Assembly: GCF_051549785.1 (NCBI RefSeq)
Contig: NZ_CP189974.1
Span: 1,736,001-1,800,000, forward strand
Source: Caldatribacterium sp051549785
GTDB lineage: Bacteria > Atribacterota > Atribacteria > Atribacterales > Caldatribacteriaceae
Reading direction: 5' to 3'
DNA: 64,000 nt
Position 1 is the stretch's first letter, and each line of letters opens with the position of its first letter. A program made the translations under genes and the position numbers. Under the pieces are notes generated by a model. It saw only the letters and a list, made by a program, of their open reading frames with translations. It was not told the DNA's origin and made no database searches. This document shows, piece after piece, positions 32,926-41,192 of the stretch.

Positions 32926-34412
32926 AGGGCAAGGTTTTCCTTACCGGTGCAGGCGCAGGAAGCTTTCTTTACCTGACTCAGTACGCCCGCTTCCTCCTGG
33001 AGAGGGCCGATGTCGTTGTCTACGACCGCCTCATCGACCACCGCGTTCTCCAGTACACCCGGGATGGTGCTGAGCTCATTCCCGTCGGGAAGGCCCCCGG
33101 AAAGACCCCGTGCACCCAGGAGACGATCTGCGAGCTCCTTGCAAAGCGGGCAAAAGAGGGAGCAACAGTCCTCCGCCTGAAAGGGGGTGACCCCTTTGTC
33201 TTTGGCCGGGGGGGTGAGGAAGCGGTGTACCTTGCAGCGCATGAAGTGCCCTTTGAGGTCGTTCCAGGGGTTTCCTCCGTGCATGTTGCTGCTGCCTGTG
33301 CTGGCATTCCCCTGACGTTTCGAGGAAAAAGCCGATCCTTCCACGTTTTCAGTGGTCATCCTGAGGAAGTCCTGGAATCCCTTCCCTGGGACGCCATTGC
33401 CCGCCTCCCGGGGACTCTGGTGTTCCTCATGGGAGGAACAACCCTCAACACCATTGTCGGAAACCTTCTTGCCTCTGGCAAAGATCCCAAAACCCCTGCA
33501 TGCCTTGTCATGCAGGCAGGAAGTCCCTTCCAGCGTGTCGTCTCCGGGTCTTTGCTGGACATCGCTCAGAAGAAAGCTGCCTCAGGTCTGCATAACCCTC
33601 TGGTACTCTTCGTCGGAGAGGCGGTGAACTTCCATGGCATCCTCTTCAAGGGAGAATGCACTCTCCCTCCCAGACGGGTGATGGTGGTGGGGAGCACAGA
33701 GGTTCTCAGGCAGTGCCAGACACTCAATGACCTCGTGGTCTTCCTCGAAACACAGGGTATTGTCCTCATCCCTGCAGCACTCCTCCGGGCCATACCAAAC
33801 CACGAAGTCCTCAACGACCTCAGGGAACGCCTAAAGCAGTTCGATGCACTCCTTTTCCCAAGCCAGAACGCTGCTTCTGTGGTTTTCGAAGCCCTACCGG
33901 ACCTTCGTATCCTCCATCGCCTCAAAATATGGGCCATCGGGGCCAAAACGGCCCGGTGGCTCAGGGAACGAGGCATAACCGCAGACCACGTGGCGTCAGG
34001 AAGTGCAACCTCGTTTCTTGAGGAAACCCGGGATTTTCCACCACACCGGGTGGCCATCGTGACCTCCGGAAAGGAAGACCACAGGTTGAAGAGAGAGCTT
34101 TCTAAGAGAGGATGGTCCTGCGAGGTTTTTCCCGCTTACTCCATGGCCTTCCGGACACATCTTTTCCCCTGCATTCAGGAAGAACTCCACCAGGGACTTG
34201 ACCTCGTCGTCTTTTTGAGTCCCTCAGCCTACGAGGCTTTCTTTGCCGCCACCTCAAAGATACCCCCCTGCCCCGTCTGGGCCATCGGCCATACCACCGC
34301 ATCGTACCTTCTGGGGAAAAACATCAAGGTATCCCGGGTGGTCCCCTCGCCCTCTTTAGAAGAAATCTGCATGGAGGTGCTCCGGTGGAGAGAAAACCAG
34401 GAACCTTCATAA
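32922..34412 (+). CDS. cobA-hemD: fused uroporphyrinogen-III methyltransferase / uroporphyrinogen-III synthase
   Basis: 496 residues. Residues 1 to about 240 are SUMT: 'KVFLTGAGAGSFLYLT', 'ADVVVYDRLI', 'LRLKGGDPFVFGRGGEEA', 'VPGVSSVHVAAACAGIPLT'. Residues about 255-496 are a HemD-type U3S ('FPSQNAASVVFEAL', 'WAIGAKTARWLRERG', 'FLSPSAYEAFFA'). The pair closes the tetrapyrrole ring and methylates it to precorrin-2. The common SUMT glycine-rich 'GPGDP' is here GAGAG. Start ATG 32922 overlaps hemC. Confidence 0.92.
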   Translation: MKGKVFLTGAGAGSFLYLTQYARFLLERADVVVYDRLIDHRVLQYTRDGAELIPVGKAPGKTPCTQETICELLAKRAKEGATVLRLKGGDPFVFGRGGEEAVYLAAHEVPFEVVPGVSSVHVAAACAGIPLTFRGKSRSFHVFSGHPEEVLESLPWDAIARLPGTLVFLMGGTTLNTIVGNLLASGKDPKTPACLVMQAGSPFQRVVSGSLLDIAQKKAASGLHNPLVLFVGEAVNFHGILFKGECTLPPRRVMVVGSTEVLRQCQTLNDLVVFLETQGIVLIPAALLRAIPNHEVLNDLRERLKQFDALLFPSQNAASVVFEALPDLRILHRLKIWAIGAKTARWLRERGITADHVASGSATSFLEETRDFPPHRVAIVTSGKEDHRLKRELSKRGWSCEVFPAYSMAFRTHLFPCIQEELHQGLDLVVFLSPSAYEAFFAATSKIPPCPVWAIGHTTASYLLGKNIKVSRVVPSPSLEEICMEVLRWRENQEPS

Positions 34413-35371
34413 GGAACCGGCGTCTGCGCCGCTTTCCTGCACTCCGGGCTATGCTCCAGGAAACCCGTCTTGCCCTTCAGGACCTCATCTGTCCGCTCTT
34501 CGTGGTGCAGGGGCAGGGTATCCGGAAAGCCATTCCCCACCTCCCCGAGGTTTTCCTCTTCTCCCCCGACGAACTCCTGAAGGAAGCGGTCACCCTGCAC
34601 GAAAAGGGGATCCAGGCCGTTCTCCTCTTCGGACGTTCCGAGCAGAAAGACGAGGCAGGAAGCGATGCCTGGAACCCCCGTGGAGCGGTTCAGGAAGCGG
34701 TCCGAGTGCTGAAAAGGGAGCTCCCGACGCTCTTTGTGTTCACCGACGTCTGCCTCTGCGCGTACACCACATCAGGGCACTGTGGCGTGGTACGGGGACA
34801 ATACATAGACAACGACCGCACTCTTGAGCACCTTGCCCGTGTAGCGCTTTCGCACTGCGAAGCCGGAGCCGATGGCATTGCCCCCTCAGACATGATGGAC
34901 GGCCATATCCTCGCCCTTCGAGAAGCTCTGGATCAAGCAGGATTCCAGGAAACTCCCATCATGGCATACAGTGCAAAATTCGCCTCTTCCCTCTATGAAC
35001 CTTTCCGGGAGGCGGTGGACTCTACACCCCTTTTTGGCGATCGTTCCTCATACCAGCTTCCACCAGCTAATCTCCGCGAGGCCCTTAGGGAGGCACAGAC
35101 AGACCTTCTCGAAGGAGCAGACATTCTCATGGTGAAACCTGCACTGCCGTACCTCGACGTTCTCCGGGCTTTTCGGGAACGTTTCCTTGTACCGCTTGCT
35201 GCCTTCCAGGTGAGCGGGGAATACGCCATGGTGAAGTACGCATCCCTCAATGGAGCCATCGACGAGAAAAAGGTTGCTCTCGAACTCCTCCTCTCCATCA
35301 AGAGGGCCGGCGCGGACCTCATCATCTCGTACTTTGCTCCCAAAATGCCCGAATGGCTCAGGGAGGAGTAA
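34385..35371 (+). CDS. hemB: delta-aminolevulinic acid dehydratase (porphobilinogen synthase)
   Basis: 328 residues. Schiff-base lysines in 'MAYSAKF' (K199) and 'LMVKPALPYLD' (K252); zinc-binding cysteines C123, C125 and C133 in 'DVCLCAYTTSGHCG', so a zinc-type enzyme. Condenses two aminolevulinates. GTG start at 34385 overlaps the preceding gene by 28 bases. Confidence 0.93.
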   Translation: MERKPGTFIRNRRLRRFPALRAMLQETRLALQDLICPLFVVQGQGIRKAIPHLPEVFLFSPDELLKEAVTLHEKGIQAVLLFGRSEQKDEAGSDAWNPRGAVQEAVRVLKRELPTLFVFTDVCLCAYTTSGHCGVVRGQYIDNDRTLEHLARVALSHCEAGADGIAPSDMMDGHILALREALDQAGFQETPIMAYSAKFASSLYEPFREAVDSTPLFGDRSSYQLPPANLREALREAQTDLLEGADILMVKPALPYLDVLRAFRERFLVPLAAFQVSGEYAMVKYASLNGAIDEKKVALELLLSIKRAGADLIISYFAPKMPEWLREE

Positions 35372-35373
35372 CG

Positions 35374-37128
35374 ATGGGATGGTATCCTCTCTTCCTCAAC
35401 CTTGAAGGCAAGCGGTGTCTTGTGGTCGGGGGAGGAAAGGTTGCCACCCGAAAGGCTCTGCCCATAGTAGGGAAAGGAGGAGTGGTGACCGTCGTTGCCC
35501 CCCGGGTGAGCGAAACCCTGGAACGCCTCGGAAAGGAAGGAAAAATCACCCTCTGGAGGCGACCTTTTGCCTGGAGTGACCTCGAAGGGCAGGACATCGT
35601 TTTCGCCGCCACCGACGATCCCGCCTTGAACGCTGCAATTGCCGAAGAGGCCCGAAAACGCAACATCCTGGTCAACGTGAGCAGTTCAGGGAACCAAGGG
35701 GATTTCATTACTCCTGCCTGTCTTGAAACCGAAGACCTGCTCCTTGCCCTGTCCACAAAAGGAAAGAACCCCACGCAGTCGGCAACCCTGAAAGCGTGGC
35801 TTTGGGAAACCTTCTCTGGGGGCAAGGAGGGAAACCTTAGAGGAAACGCTACCTGCTTCTCCCGGGCGCTTCAGCTCTTTCCAGGAGGCGTCAACAGCCC
35901 TGTACGGTCCTTTAGGGCCGTGGGGAGATATCCTGTCTTCATCCGGTACGGCAAAGGGAGCTATGTGGTGGACGAGGACGGCAAAACCTACCTCGACTGC
36001 ATCATGTCCTGGGGAGCCCTCGTTCTTGGCCATGCCCATCCCCGGGTCGCAAAAGCCCTGGCCGAACAGGTAGCTCTGGGAACGAGCTTTGGAATGAACC
36101 ACGCTTTTGAGATTCTCCTTGCCGAGAAAATCCGCGAGCACTTCCCGTCCATCGAGGTTCTCCGGATGGTGAATTCGGGTACCGAAGCGGTGATGAGCGC
36201 CCTGCGACTTGCCCGTGCCGCTACAGGACGGAAAAAGGTGCTCAAGTTTGCCGGGTGCTACCACGGGCACGTCGATGCTCTTCTTGTCGAGAGTGGTTCG
36301 GGAGGACTGACGTTTGGTATCCCTTCCTCTCTGGGTGTCCCCGAAGAATACACCCACCACACCATCGTTGTCCCGTACAACGACCTTGAGGCAACGCGGA
36401 AAGCCTTCGAGAGCTTCGGCAGAGAGCTTGCCGCGGTCATCGTTGAGCCGGTTGCCGGGAACATGGGCGTGGTGTTACCTCACCCGGAATTCCTTCTCCT
36501 TCTCCGTCAGTACACGGAGCAGTATGGCGCACTGCTCATCTTTGATGAAGTCATCACTGGATTCCGTGTATCCCTTTCAGGGTACCAGGGCCTTTGTGGC
36601 ATCCGTCCTGACCTGACCATCCTTGGAAAAATCGCAGGAGGCGGGCTCCCCTTTGGCATCTACGGAGGGAGAAGAGAGCTCATGCGCCTTGTGGCCCCTG
36701 AGGGAGGAGTGTACCAAGCAGGAACCCTCTCGGGGAATCCCTTAGCCACCCGGGCAGGGTACACCACCATAACCGTCCTTGAAGAGGATCCTGCCTTTTA
36801 CGACGCCTTGGCCGAAAAAACCCGGATGATTACCCAGGGTCTTCGGGAAATCGCCGCCTCCTTCTGCCTTCCCCTCTATGTGAACGCTGCAACCGGAATG
36901 CTCACACCGTTTTTCACATCCTTACCGGTGGTGGATACCCGGACCGCCTTTGCCGCCGACCGAACCCTTTACGCCCGCTTTTTCCAGGAGCTCCTTTCCC
37001 GGGGCATCCTTGTGCCTCCCTCGCCTTTCGAGGCCTGGTTCCTCTCGGGAGCGCACACCTCAAAAGACTGTGAACGCCTCCTTGAGGCAGCCGAGGGAGC
37101 AATGAGGGCAATGGCTCGGGATCTCTAA
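35374..37128 (+). CDS. hemL: SirC (precorrin-2 dehydrogenase) - HemL (glutamate-1-semialdehyde aminotransferase) fusion
   Basis: 584 residues. Residues 1 to ~150 are the Rossmann domain of SirC/Met8: 'WYPLFLNLEGKRCLVVGGGKVATRK' region with GGGKVA at 19-24, 'VFAATDD' and 'LLALSTKGKNPTQSATLK'; the usual C-terminal dimerisation helices are missing. Residues ~158-584 are a complete GSA aminotransferase with PLP lysine K419 in 'LTILGKIAGGGLPFG' and 'FDEVITGFR'. One polypeptide thus holds an early (aminolevulinate) and a late (sirohydrochlorin) step. ATG 35374 has GGAGGAG upstream; the frame runs through the fusion without stop. Ends overlapping the convergent gene by 4 bases. Confidence 0.9.
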   Translation: MGWYPLFLNLEGKRCLVVGGGKVATRKALPIVGKGGVVTVVAPRVSETLERLGKEGKITLWRRPFAWSDLEGQDIVFAATDDPALNAAIAEEARKRNILVNVSSSGNQGDFITPACLETEDLLLALSTKGKNPTQSATLKAWLWETFSGGKEGNLRGNATCFSRALQLFPGGVNSPVRSFRAVGRYPVFIRYGKGSYVVDEDGKTYLDCIMSWGALVLGHAHPRVAKALAEQVALGTSFGMNHAFEILLAEKIREHFPSIEVLRMVNSGTEAVMSALRLARAATGRKKVLKFAGCYHGHVDALLVESGSGGLTFGIPSSLGVPEEYTHHTIVVPYNDLEATRKAFESFGRELAAVIVEPVAGNMGVVLPHPEFLLLLRQYTEQYGALLIFDEVITGFRVSLSGYQGLCGIRPDLTILGKIAGGGLPFGIYGGRRELMRLVAPEGGVYQAGTLSGNPLATRAGYTTITVLEEDPAFYDALAEKTRMITQGLREIAASFCLPLYVNAATGMLTPFFTSLPVVDTRTAFAADRTLYARFFQELLSRGILVPPSPFEAWFLSGAHTSKDCERLLEAAEGAMRAMARDL

Positions 37129-38186
37129 GCCCTCTTGATGGCCTCGATTTCCTCCTCGGTGACCTCCCTGCCGAAGCTGCGGAGTCCGGAAACCCGGAAC
37201 CCGTGCTTTTCCGCAAGAGCCTCGATTTCTTTAACCTTGGCCACTTCCACTTCCTTTCCCAGAGTATAGTCCTCAAAACGTCCCTCAAGGGTGAGAACCA
37301 TTGTCTCTGCCATACAGGCATACGCCTTCCCCGGAGGATATCCGAAGTCCATGCCGAAATCCGGTTCCCCGGGAACGTCCACCACACCCCCTTCGATGAC
37401 CAGAACATCCCTCCTTGTTCTGGCCACCTCCTCGGCAATATTCCGGGGCCGGGAAACATCACAGATGACCGCTCTTTTTGCAATCCAAGACGGCTCAATG
37501 AGGTTCCCGATGGCTGAGGTCACCGTCAGAATCGCCCGGCATCCCCGGATACCCTCCTCAACGTCCACAAAACCCTGAACTTCATAGGGGCTTATCTCCG
37601 CAACCTCCCGGCGAACCCTTTCAACCTTCTCGGGGTCCCGTCCCACCACCCGCACCCTTCTCCTTCGCTCGGCAAGGATGAGTGCACAGGCCCGTCCGAT
37701 GGATCCCGTGGCTCCTACCACCGCGACCGTTTCTCTCTCAAGGTCGATGTCAAGCCTCAAGCAGGCAAGCTCAAGGGCGGAAAGAGCCGTGGCGACAGTG
37801 TAGCTGTTTCCAGTCGTCACCGCAATGCGAAGGCCCTTTTTCACCGTGATGCCTCCATCTCCCGCCACAGAGGTAAAGGCCCCAAGACCGATGATTTTTG
37901 CGCCCTTCTTCTCGGCAAGGAGACCACAACGGCGAATGCGGTCAGCCACAAAGGGGAAGGGATACTCAAGGAGTGCCCGGGGCGTCATGGGAAGCCCGAT
38001 GAACCACCCCTCGATTTCCTTCCCGTTATACGCTGATCGTACCCCCCGGACATGCGAAAGAATGAAGGGGGGAATCCGGGAAGCCAGGTATTCCACCCAG
38101 GAAGGTGGGAAGGGACGGAGGGGGAATATATGGCGTTTGATATCTGCCACATCCATGGCGTGGATGATGAAGGCAAAGCTGTCCAT
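37125..38186 (-). CDS. acyl-ACP reductase-like protein (cyanobacterial AAR relative)
   Basis: 353 residues. Layout matches long-chain acyl-[acyl-carrier-protein] reductase: N-terminal 'FAFIIHAMDVADIKR', 'GLGAFTSVAGDGG' (101-112), 'TTGNSYTVATAL' (124-135), Rossmann 'VVGATGSIGRACALIL' (156-171) and 'KAYACMAETMVLTLEGRFED', whose Cys291 corresponds to the thioester-forming nucleophile in 'FACFAEAM' of the cyanobacterial enzyme. Expected reaction: fatty acyl-ACP (or -CoA) plus NAD(P)H to fatty aldehyde. Databases may label such proteins shikimate dehydrogenase because of the Rossmann fold. Last gene of the operon; GGGAGG precedes the ATG. Confidence 0.78.
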   Translation of the reverse strand: MDSFAFIIHAMDVADIKRHIFPLRPFPPSWVEYLASRIPPFILSHVRGVRSAYNGKEIEGWFIGLPMTPRALLEYPFPFVADRIRRCGLLAEKKGAKIIGLGAFTSVAGDGGITVKKGLRIAVTTGNSYTVATALSALELACLRLDIDLERETVAVVGATGSIGRACALILAERRRRVRVVGRDPEKVERVRREVAEISPYEVQGFVDVEEGIRGCRAILTVTSAIGNLIEPSWIAKRAVICDVSRPRNIAEEVARTRRDVLVIEGGVVDVPGEPDFGMDFGYPPGKAYACMAETMVLTLEGRFEDYTLGKEVEVAKVKEIEALAEKHGFRVSGLRSFGREVTEEEIEAIKRA

Positions 38187-38190
38187 ACGC

Positions 38191-38631
38191 TCATTCCTCC
38201 CTGACGGCCTTCTTCAAAGCCTCAAGCATCGTAAGGGCGTTTTCCTCCATCTTTTTCTTGAGAAAAGCGTGAATGAGAGCCCCTACCAGGGGAATCCCAA
38301 GGTCATACTCAATCTCAAGCTCCACGCGGGTCAGAGATGGACTCTCCCCACGGAATCGCCAGATGCCCTCGTACTTTTTGAAGTCCCCCTCCAGGGTGAA
38401 AAAACGACACTCCTTTTTCGCGTCATCCCAGATATCCTTCTCCTTCCACTTCACCTCCCGTCCCTGGAACCTCCCCTTCCAGAAACTCTCCACCTCCTGC
38501 CCCTGGCGGGACAGCACCCTTACCTCTTCAAGATCCGGAAGGAAACGTGCCAGGGCCTCGATGTCCTTTGCCCGCTCGTACACCACCTCGACGTTCTCAG
38601 GGATATCAAGGGAAACTACAATCCGCGCCAC
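38191..38631 (-). CDS. SRPBCC/START-like lipid-binding-fold protein
   Basis: 146 residues. 'ARIVVSLDIPENVEVVYERAKDIEALARFLPDLEEV' region, alternating strands in the middle ('FWKGRFQGREVKWKEKDIW') and a long C-terminal helix ending in AVREE match the RatA/cyclase-dehydrase-like SRPBCC fold, which encloses a hydrophobic ligand. Between an aminotransferase and an acyl reductase homologue, it may carry an aldehyde, acyl or product. GTG 38631 chosen for AAAGGAGG 9 bases upstream; GTG 38655 overlaps the preceding stop. Confidence 0.75.
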   Translation of the reverse strand: MARIVVSLDIPENVEVVYERAKDIEALARFLPDLEEVRVLSRQGQEVESFWKGRFQGREVKWKEKDIWDDAKKECRFFTLEGDFKKYEGIWRFRGESPSLTRVELEIEYDLGIPLVGALIHAFLKKKMEENALTMLEALKKAVREE

Positions 38632-38651
38632 ACCCGGTTCCCTCCTTTCCT

Positions 38652-39929
38652 TCACCCGCGCACTTCCTGAACAATGGCCTGAACCTCCCCGAGGGCATCG
38701 TGGAGCGCCGAAAGGACGGTATCTATCTCCTCACGGGTTATGGTGAGGGGTGGCTCCAGACGAATGACTCTGGGGTTATTCAGGGTATAGACCACGAGAA
38801 CCTTTCTTTGAGCCATTTCCATAGCAAGAAGCGATGCGGCATCAGCATCGAAGAGCTCTACACCGATGAGCAATCCCAGCCCCCGCACCTCCTGAATGAT
38901 TTCGGGGAATTCTCTCTGGAGTTCCTCAAGTTTCTCAAGGAGATACGCTCCCTTTGCCGCCGCCTGCGCAGGGATGTCCTCCTCCTGAAGTACCTTTAGG
39001 GTTTCGATGCCAGCGACGCAGCTTAAGGGGTTTCCTCCCATGGTGGAACTGTGGATTAAAGGATTGTCCTCAAAGACCTGCCAGATTTCCGCGGTGCTCA
39101 CGAAGGCCCCCAAAGGAACCACTCCTCCTCCAAGGCCCTTGGCCAGGGTCATAATATCCGGAATCACCCCGTAGTGCTCACAGGCAAACATCTTCCCCGT
39201 TCTCCCAAGGCCGGTCTGAACCTCATCAAGGATGAGGAGCGCACCTTTCCTCGTGCAAATTTCCCGTACCCCCTTGAGGTACTCAGGAGAGGGGAGAATC
39301 ACCCCACCCTCACCCTGGATGGGCTCAAGAATCACCGCGGCAGTATCCTCGTCCACCGCTTGTTCCATGGCTTCAAGGTCGTTGAAAGGAACCTGCTCTG
39401 TCCCGGGAAGCAGGGGCTCGAAGGGTTTTTTGTAGACATCTCTTCCCGAAACGCTCAGGGCACCGAAGGTCTTTCCGTGGAATCCCCCCAAGGCCGAAAC
39501 GAATTTCTTTCGCTTTGTGTACAGTCGGGCGAGCTTCAGAGCTCCTTCTACCGCTTCGGCACCACTGTTGCAGAAAAAGGAGTACTGGAGATTCCCGGGA
39601 GTGATGGCCGCAAGCATCTCCGCAAGATCAGCCTGGTGTTTGTTGAAGAGCGTCCGGCTCGAGAGAGGGAGGCGCCGGAGCTGTTCGATGACCCGTTCCA
39701 CCACCCGGGGATGATTCCTCCCGACGTTGAAGACTCCAAATCCTCCAATACAGTCGATGTACGCCTCGCCGAAGATATCAAAAACCTTGGCTCCCTCACC
39801 CCTCCACTCCACAGTCGTGAGGTTGGCAAACTTGTAGAGCCTGGCAAGGCCGGGATTCAGGTATTTCATGTACTTCTCAATGGTCTCCTCCACAATCCGC
39901 CGTTTCTCCTCTATACTCAGATTCTCCAT
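38652..39929 (-). CDS. class III PLP aminotransferase (ornithine/putrescine-aminotransferase-like)
   Basis: 425 residues. 'FCNSGAEAVEGALKLAR' (PLP phosphate site), 'GFHGKTFGALSVSG', 'LEPIQGEGGV', 'LLILDEVQTGLGRTGK' and PLP lysine K264 in 'MTLAKGLGGGVVPLG'. The family moves amino groups between omega-amino compounds or aldehydes and 2-oxoacids; putrescine aminotransferase is a close pattern match. In this setting an aldehyde made by the acyl reductase homologue is a plausible acceptor. GGGGGAGG precedes the ATG, which overlaps the upstream gene by 13 bases. Confidence 0.87.
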   Translation of the reverse strand: MENLSIEEKRRIVEETIEKYMKYLNPGLARLYKFANLTTVEWRGEGAKVFDIFGEAYIDCIGGFGVFNVGRNHPRVVERVIEQLRRLPLSSRTLFNKHQADLAEMLAAITPGNLQYSFFCNSGAEAVEGALKLARLYTKRKKFVSALGGFHGKTFGALSVSGRDVYKKPFEPLLPGTEQVPFNDLEAMEQAVDEDTAAVILEPIQGEGGVILPSPEYLKGVREICTRKGALLILDEVQTGLGRTGKMFACEHYGVIPDIMTLAKGLGGGVVPLGAFVSTAEIWQVFEDNPLIHSSTMGGNPLSCVAGIETLKVLQEEDIPAQAAAKGAYLLEKLEELQREFPEIIQEVRGLGLLIGVELFDADAASLLAMEMAQRKVLVVYTLNNPRVIRLEPPLTITREEIDTVLSALHDALGEVQAIVQEVRG

Positions 39930-40843
39930 GAGCCCACCTCCCCCAGGGTGACGATTCGCGGTCGTATTTTGAGTTCCCGCAGAAGGGCCAGATACTCTCC
40001 GGGTGCAATATCCTCGGGACGCTTCTCCAGCAAAGCCACAAACATCGCCTGCAGGACGTTGGTCCCGAAGGAACGACCTCCCATCTCCGGAGTGGTGGTG
40101 ACAAGAAGGGCAACTCCTCGGGCTTTCACATCTTCAATATCCGCAGGGGTCACAGTGTTGGTGATCACCATTTTCCCTGGAAGCCTCTCGGGCATGAATC
40201 GCCTGATATAGAGAAAATCTCCGGCCACGATGTCCGATCGTTCAAAGGCCCAGGGAAAACGAGGAGTGGTCCTCTCCTGTTCCTTTCCCGTGGGGTAGAG
40301 AACATCGATGGGCAGGCGCCGCAGAACGGGCATCATGAGCACCGAAAGAAACCTGAGAGTCCAGAGGCGCCGGAGGAAAATGGGAATTCCCAGAGCAAAG
40401 GGCATGTCCCCGATGAGGAGACGGCAACCCACCTGCCACAGCCCCTCGGCAAGGCCATACCGGTCCATGCCGCTCATAATAAGGGCCGTCCTTCCCCGAA
40501 GACGAAAGCCCTCCTCTTCGAGATAACGAGGGACCTCCCGTTCCCAAGTTTCCTTGAGCTCGCCACCGTCGACGATGGGGGTTTTCCGAAGCACCGAAAC
40601 CAGACGGGCGACGTCCACCACCTCATACCGGTACCTCCCGGCCCGGAGGTAGAGGTCTGCACCTCCAAGACCAAGACAGTCGACCTGACCATCGAGCTCC
40701 CTGAGGAGTTCCACAAACCTCCTTTTATCCCCGTCAACACCGATCCGCTCCACGAGGAAATGGCAACCCAGAAGCTCAATTTCCACTCGGTGATTCCTCT
40801 TCGAAGAACCAAGGCTCACGCTCACGACTCTCTTCTTTTTCAT
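39917..40843 (-). CDS. conserved protein of the 'quinate 5-dehydrogenase'-annotated family, function unproven
   Basis: 308 residues beginning MKKKRVVSVSLGSSKRNH. Conserved-looking blocks are 'VERIGVDGD', 'CLGLGGADLYLRAG', 'MSGMDRYGLAEGLWQ', 'GDMPFALGIPI', 'VAGDFLYIRRFMP' and 'NTVTPADIEDVKARG'. From memory, similar proteins in thermophilic Firmicutes carry the automatic name quinate 5-dehydrogenase, but I see no classical NAD(P) GxGxxG near a usual position and no quinate pathway here. The ATG at 40843 follows GAGGG and lies 68 bases inside the bactofilin gene. Confidence 0.6.
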   Translation of the reverse strand: MKKKRVVSVSLGSSKRNHRVEIELLGCHFLVERIGVDGDKRRFVELLRELDGQVDCLGLGGADLYLRAGRYRYEVVDVARLVSVLRKTPIVDGGELKETWEREVPRYLEEEGFRLRGRTALIMSGMDRYGLAEGLWQVGCRLLIGDMPFALGIPIFLRRLWTLRFLSVLMMPVLRRLPIDVLYPTGKEQERTTPRFPWAFERSDIVAGDFLYIRRFMPERLPGKMVITNTVTPADIEDVKARGVALLVTTTPEMGGRSFGTNVLQAMFVALLEKRPEDIAPGEYLALLRELKIRPRIVTLGEVGSWRI

Positions 40844-41192
40844 CGCCATCGCCCTCAGGCTTCTCGAAAACTATCGCACCCTCGAGAACCACACCCGGCT
40901 CAAGCGCAGCGCTCTGCACCATCACACACCCCACAACCCGGGCAGTCCTGCGGCACACCATTCTGAAAACCCTGGCAAACCCTCCAATCATTCCCCAGAT
41001 CTCGGCGTCCCGCACCTCGACGAAACCGTCAACCCTTCCCCCTTCAAGAACCACAAGACGGGGACATTGGATGGAACCGTCAAACTCTCCCTCCACAATC
41101 AGCGTCCCCTCGCTCTTAAAGGACCCCCGGACCCTGGCCCGTTCGCCAACAATGGCCACTTCAGGCTGATTCTCAGGAACCGTTGAGTTCAT
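40776..41192 (-). CDS. bactofilin (polymer-forming cytoskeletal protein)
   Basis: 138 residues. Central repeating beta-helix pattern with hydrophobic residues every sixth position or so ('VRGSFKSEGTLIVEGEFDGSI', 'VVLEGGRVDGFVEVRDAEIWG') and low-complexity ends, the bactofilin layout; a charged Glu/Lys tail follows. Forms cytoskeletal filaments that place cell-wall or envelope enzymes. Overlaps coaX by 20 bases and the next gene by 68. The stretch 'GGFARVFRMVCRRTARVVGCV' is more basic than usual. Confidence 0.8.
   Translation of the reverse strand: MNSTVPENQPEVAIVGERARVRGSFKSEGTLIVEGEFDGSIQCPRLVVLEGGRVDGFVEVRDAEIWGMIGGFARVFRMVCRRTARVVGCVMVQSAALEPGVVLEGAIVFEKPEGDGDEKEESREREPWFFEEESPSGN

Noticed and set aside
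37125..38186. Shikimate dehydrogenase
   Set aside because: The Rossmann domain could suggest it, but the N-terminal half, the TTGNS block and the C-terminal Cys motif match acyl-ACP reductase, and shikimate-site residues are absent.
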